From Cercozoa sp. M6MM (Eukaryota > Endomyxa: Ascetosporea), in the NCBI GenBank assembly GCA_040357565.1, contig JBDODJ010000011.1: a stretch of DNA of 64,000 nucleotides; one strand, given 5' to 3'. Position 1 is the first letter of the stretch. The number at the start of each line of letters is the position of its first letter. The notes beneath the pieces were generated by a model, which saw only the letters and a program-made list of their open reading frames with translations, was not told where the DNA came from and did not search any database. Of the stretch, positions 60,479 to 64,000 are shown piece after piece. The translations under genes and the position numbers were made by a program.

Positions 60479-62502
60479 TCCCTGTGTGTCCGGCAGAACC
60501 CGGTGGCACCGCAGGTGGAACTGCCAAAGGGCTTTCCGCGGATTCGCTGGTGCTGGATTGGCGGCACGCTGACGATGATGGGCATGGAGCTGCTGGGACA
60601 CACGCTGGAGACGCTATTCAACGCGTGCGGACGCAAGTTCTCGAACAAGACCATCGCCATGCTCGGCATCCAGATCGTACAGAGAGCTTTCTCGCAGCTT
60701 TCTTAGTTTGCAGTTCTTGCCGCGATGTCCTCTTTGTCGCGTGTGCGCAGATGGACAGGTTAGAACTGCTGCACTCGCGCAACCTGATCCACCGCGACGT
60801 CAAGCCGGACAACTTTCTGTTTGGACTGCACCGCAAATCCAACACGCTGCACATGGTCGACCTCGGCCTGGCGCGCAAGTACCGCGATCCGAACACGGGC
60901 ATGCACATCCCGTTCAAGGAGGGCCGCTCACTCACGGGCACTCCGCGCTACGCCAGGTACGTCTCAGTGAGAGTGAGATGTCGGAATGTCTGTGTGAGTG
61001 TGGTGCGTGTGTTGTGTACAGTATCCCGGCACACAAGGGCCACGAGCAGTCGCGACGCGACGATTTCGAAGCGGTGGCGCACATGCTGCTGTACTTTGCG
61101 CGCGGCCGTCTGCCGTGGCAGGGTGTCAAGATCTCCGAGAAGAACGAGGTGCTTTTTTGCAGTTTCTCCTGTGTATATCGTCTGGTCTATATGACGTGCA
61201 TGCAGCGCAACAAGCGCATCGGCAGCATCAAGATGTCGACGCCGGTGCAGTCGCTGTGCCAGGGTTGTGCGCCGCAGCTGCTGCAGTTCCTGATCTACTG
61301 CCGCAACCTCAAGTTCCAAGAGGTACCGCACACTGCGTCACTGTGTGTGTATCTGTGTGTGTTGATACACTCGCTCACTTGCAGGACCCGAACTACGCGC
61401 ACTGCAAGATGCTCTTCTACGACATGCTGCGCGACCTGAATGAAAAGTGTGATTTGGTGTTCGACTGGAGTCCAACACCGACCGTGATTGAAATGCCCGA
61501 GCCGGTACTCCTTGTCTTTGTGTAAGTTGGTTTGCTGCGTGTGTGTATGCCGCTGGCTGTGTGACTCTTAAACAGGTGGCGCCACCAGCGCCGCGAATGC
61601 TCACACGCTCGGCTCGCGCTCGCCGCGCTGCGCTTCGTGGAGAAGCGGAGGTACCAACGACTGCCTTCTCGCCTCCCTGTCTCTCGTACGCATATCTTAT
61701 CTCCTGGTATGCAGCTGGGCGACGTGGGCGCTACGAAATTAGACACGCAAGTGCTTCAAGACACCACCAACTTGTATAAAAATACACTGCACATATCGGC
61801 GCCTGTGTTTGTGTGTGTGTGTGTGTGTGTTTAATCTCTGTTGCATCGCAGTGTGGAGCCGCGGCAGCTGCGCTCGCGACAGCAGAAGCACATGGTCGGC
61901 ACGATCGATATGTCGCTGCCGCCGCAGTCGCTGCGTGTGCCAGTGCAGGTAGTCCTCTCCTCTCTGACACCTGACCTGTGTGCGTGTGCGTGTGTGTGCT
62001 TGGTATAAATCTGGGCATCGGGACAGAGTACGGACGGCACGGCGGCGCGAGCAGTGGCAGAAGGCCCGACGTCAGTGGCGCAGCTGCTGGATCCAACGTA
62101 TGCCCCTCCATCCGTCCCTTCATCGAGGGCGTTTTAATGCATGCTGTGTTTGTACCTGGGCAGAACGAGAACAGTGCAGAGAGCAGTGCTGTCGGATCTG
62201 CCGCCGAACGCGCTGGACGGCGGCGGCAACGTGCGTCTCGGCACGAAGCGAAAATCCTCGGCTCTGCCGCATCTCGATCTCGACGAGCCGCTGCCGAAAC
62301 GCTTCCAGAAACCCGCCACTCCTCAGGTGCGTCCCTCTCTAAATAAATAAATAAGGAAAATGTCCATATATATGTGTGTGCACAGGACTGCGACATGCTG
62401 GTGCAGATGATCCTGCAGCACAAGAGGACGCTGCAAGACGACGACGCCGCCGGTGGCAGCAACGACGAGCAGCGCGGCACCAACACGGCCACGCTGGCCT
62501 AG
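58548..62502 (+). CDS. Leucine-rich repeat / casein kinase 1 fusion kinase
   Basis: Plus-strand exons from MAQLQQNGTLLEQIANIEHI (ATG 58548). Leucine-rich repeats of the RI/NLRC type follow: LKHVSFKFNEES, LLYVDFSLNLCRMRPICKAL, VVQLNLRQNSLDAESMRQIS, LVTLNLTETSVGDRGCHRLA, LKKLSLRACGITDAGVDFLC and LTHLDLSHNHV. A linker (AIDQYQYGSFPELYSEPVKR) leads with no intervening start codon into a CK1 catalytic domain: GGSFGDIFSAVDFRTGD, FCIKVEK (catalytic Lys), LLHSRNLIHRDVKPDNFLFG, HMVDLGLARKYRD, GTPRYASIPAHKGHEQSRRD and LLYFARGRLPWQGVK. The C-terminal tail is basic and Ser/Pro-rich, ending at TAG 62500. CK1 enzymes phosphorylate acidic Ser/Thr sites. The DFG motif is DLG here. A (TG)n intron with a 10-N gap lies at 60335-60476. 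Confidence 0.85.
60335..60476. repeat. (TG)n microsatellite with a 10-N gap
   Basis: Pure TG with a few CT interruptions in an intron between the kinase N-lobe and the MELLGHTLETLF exon. It has 10 N at 60420-60429. Confidence 0.95.
60420..60429. other. Small assembly gap (10 N)
   Basis: Ten N inside the (TG)n intron. The repeat length is uncertain. Confidence 0.97.
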
Positions 62503-62757
62503 AGAAGGAGCGAGAAATCAATGCCCTCCGCTCTTTTGCTCGCTCTGCTGCACACTCACACAGTGACACTCATACTCGCACCGAATACAAAAAAAATACA
62601 CATCCGCTGCGCGAGTGCCACAGACGCGACGCACACATCTTTCTCGCACGCAGACGCTTCTAACTTGCGCCTGACGTGCTCTTTTTACTATAACAGTCTT
62701 TCTACGTCCCTTATTTGATCCAAGGGGAGTTCGGTCGAGTTCAGTCATTCGTTGAAA
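62503..62757. other. Short intergenic region between two plus-strand genes
   Basis: About 255 bp from the kinase stop to the GAPDH start. It must hold the kinase 3' end and the GAPDH promoter, so the genes are tightly packed. Confidence 0.5.
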
Positions 62758-63181
62758 ATGGCGGCGCTGGAACGAACCAGAAGAGGAAATAGCTATGGGC
62801 TCAATGGGTCCGTATGGACTCGCACAGTACAGGTATTTCAGATCTGGTCCCAAAACGGCAAAACAGCCAGCACGTATCGCTGTGTGCGTGTGCATGCGCT
62901 GTGTGTATTGAGCGGAGCGAACTTTTGGATAATCGCAATGGAAACTCCGCGCAGCAATTCGGTCGACTCGATCGTAGCAAACTGCGTTTTGATTGCTGGG
63001 CACGAGGGATGTCAACAGGGAGCTGTAGAGTAAACGCGGTTTGTGTGTGTGGCACAGGAGAACGTTGAAAGCGAGCTGAGCTCGTGGAACGCGCAGCTCG
63101 AGAGCGCGGAGCAACTCGTGCCACTCCTCGGTCGCGGTACAGTGAGAAACGCACAGAGCACGCAGCTTGAGTTAATTGTTG

Positions 63182-63271
<90 letters not shown>

Positions 63272-64000
63272 GTGCAGTGTACCGCGAGCACAACTCGGTG
63301 GCCACTGTGTTCGGTCGCTCGCTCATGAACCTGTCGCCGCTGCAGATCCTGCGGTACGTATCAGCAGTGTGTGTGGCTACGACAGGTGTGGCTACAATGC
63401 AAGACACAGCAGTACACTGTGTACCGTACAGGGTGCATCATGAGGCGCACACGGAGGTGCAGGTGCAGCACTCGTTCGCCGTACTGCAGGCCTTTGTGAA
63501 GCTGCGACTTGGCGCCTGCCGCGTCGACGTCGTAGGCTCGTCTTTATATCTGGGGGGGGGGGTAAACTGGGGGGTAAACTGGGGGGTAAACTGGGGGGTA
63601 AAGGTAAACTGTGGCTAAGACTGTGTGCGCAGGGCGCCATCGGACTCGAGTGGCTCAAGGGCGACGCGTCGCTTGAGCAGCTGCTGCGCAGGGTACTACT
63701 TGTGTGGCTACACTGTGTGGCTATCCTGTGTGGCTATCCTGTGTGGCTACTCGGTGTCACTTAAGTCTGCGTGTTGCTTAAGGACGCGACGGAGGTGCAC
63801 GAGAAACGCGAGCTGGTGGACTCGGCCACCGGGTGGCAGGACGTCGTGCTCTACGGCTTCGGCCGCATCGGTCGTCTGCTGGCTCGCCTGCTGTACCACT
63901 GCTGTGATCGATCAGTGTGACCACCTTATCTGATCGATCAGTGATCTATATGTGATCGATCAGTGATCTATATGTGATCGATCAGTGTTTGTTGTTGTGC
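62758..64000 (+). CDS. Long-form GAPDH (bacterial GapB-like), 5' part only
   Basis: From MAALERTRRGNSYGLNGSV (ATG 62758) the exons read ESELSSWNAQLESAEQLVPL, YREHNSVATVFGRSLMNLSP, HHEAHTEVQVQHSFAVLQAF, VKLRLGACRVDV, GAIGLEWLKGDASLEQLL and KRELVDSATGWQDVVLYGFG, with RIGRLLARLL at the window edge. GFGRIGR is the NAD(P)-binding loop at the start of the GAPDH catalytic domain, but here it is preceded by about 130 residues. That extension matches the roughly 480-residue GAPDH class of gamma-proteobacteria (Pseudomonas/Vibrio GapB-like), whose N-terminus has the same order: WQ..E, LL..LYR, NVVT.VYGRSL, ILK.H, HE, LE..~k~dL..A~id~, DVVLYGFGRIGRLLARL. Whether it works in glycolysis or gluconeogenesis is unknown. 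The gene continues past the window. Confidence 0.8.
63181..63268 (+). repeat. (TG)n microsatellite in a GAPDH intron
   Basis: Pure GT run, directly before the exon starting YREHNSVATVFGRS. Confidence 0.95.
63551..63610 (+). repeat. GGGGGGTAAACT minisatellite in a GAPDH intron
   Basis: Four copies of CTGGGGGGTAAA. This is the same unit as at 18446-18660 and 44775-44820, here G-rich on the sense strand. Confidence 0.9.
63898..63986 (+). repeat. TGATCGATCAGTGATCTATATG tandem repeat
   Basis: Three copies of a 23-bp unit containing the palindrome TGATCGATCA, in the GAPDH intron at the window edge. Confidence 0.85.

Overview
This is a window of nuclear DNA from a compact, intron-dense eukaryote. 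Genes sit on both strands, about 2 kb apart, and are cut into many small exons by introns of roughly 40-300 bp. Several genes can be spliced by eye into recognisable proteins: MPV17, a DeSI/PPPDE peptidase, a PH-domain protein, formimidoylglutamase, endonuclease V, a SKI2 helicase and an SR protein. A DUF4200 (CFAP73/CFAP100/CCDC42-type) axonemal coiled-coil protein suggests a cell with motile cilia. With the multi-pass/RGS and 7TM receptor candidates, this points to a unicellular flagellate or zoosporic protist. I cannot name the lineage from the window. Introns often start GTAC or GTAG and carry CA/TG, CT and TTTACCCC-type simple repeats. There are five N gaps (three of 100 N, two of 10 N), all in or beside such repeats.

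Layout. 0-2.1 kb: one weak minus-strand gene, then a large CA microsatellite with a gap. 2.5-8.1 kb (minus): multi-pass membrane exons leading to an RGS domain, as one or two genes. 8.7-10.0 (plus): MPV17/PMP22. 10.5-12.5: small unrecognised plus-strand exons and one copy of a dispersed repeat. 12.55-13.9 (minus): a La-motif (LARP-like) protein. 14.2-16.0 (plus): formimidoylglutamase. 16.5-17.2 (minus): PH-domain protein. 17.5-18.3 (plus): RCC1-repeat protein, cut by a gap. 18.66-21.5 (plus): the C-terminal part of NEMF/Rqc2. 22.1-23.1 (plus): DeSI-type peptidase. 23.3-26.4 (minus): an unrecognised protein with a Lys-rich tail. 26.8-27.7 (plus): a Gln/Pro-rich protein. 28.1-29.6 (plus): endonuclease V. 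29.9-31.9 (minus): a secreted FG-GAP protein.

32.5-35.7 (minus): FYVE and coiled-coil protein. 35.9-37.3: repeat-rich stretch with a reverse-transcriptase fossil. 37.5-38.6: two small unrecognised genes. 39.4-45.7 (minus): SKI2-type RNA helicase. 45.9-47.7 (plus): unrecognised acidic-tailed protein. 48.4-50.0 (minus): DUF4200 axonemal protein. 50.1-52.2 (plus): LRR and coiled-coil protein. 52.4-54.3 (minus): a 7TM receptor. 54.8-55.8 (minus): small unrecognised gene. 55.8-57.0: second copy of the dispersed repeat. 57.0-58.0 (minus): SR splicing factor. 58.5-62.5 (plus): leucine-rich repeats fused to a casein-kinase-1 domain. 62.76-end (plus): the start of a bacterial-type long GAPDH.

The genes form no operon or pathway cluster. 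Recurring themes are RNA surveillance and translation (SKI2, NEMF, La-motif, SR protein, endonuclease V), receptor and lipid signalling (RGS, 7TM, FYVE, PH) and cilia (DUF4200 protein, possibly the LRR coiled-coil protein).
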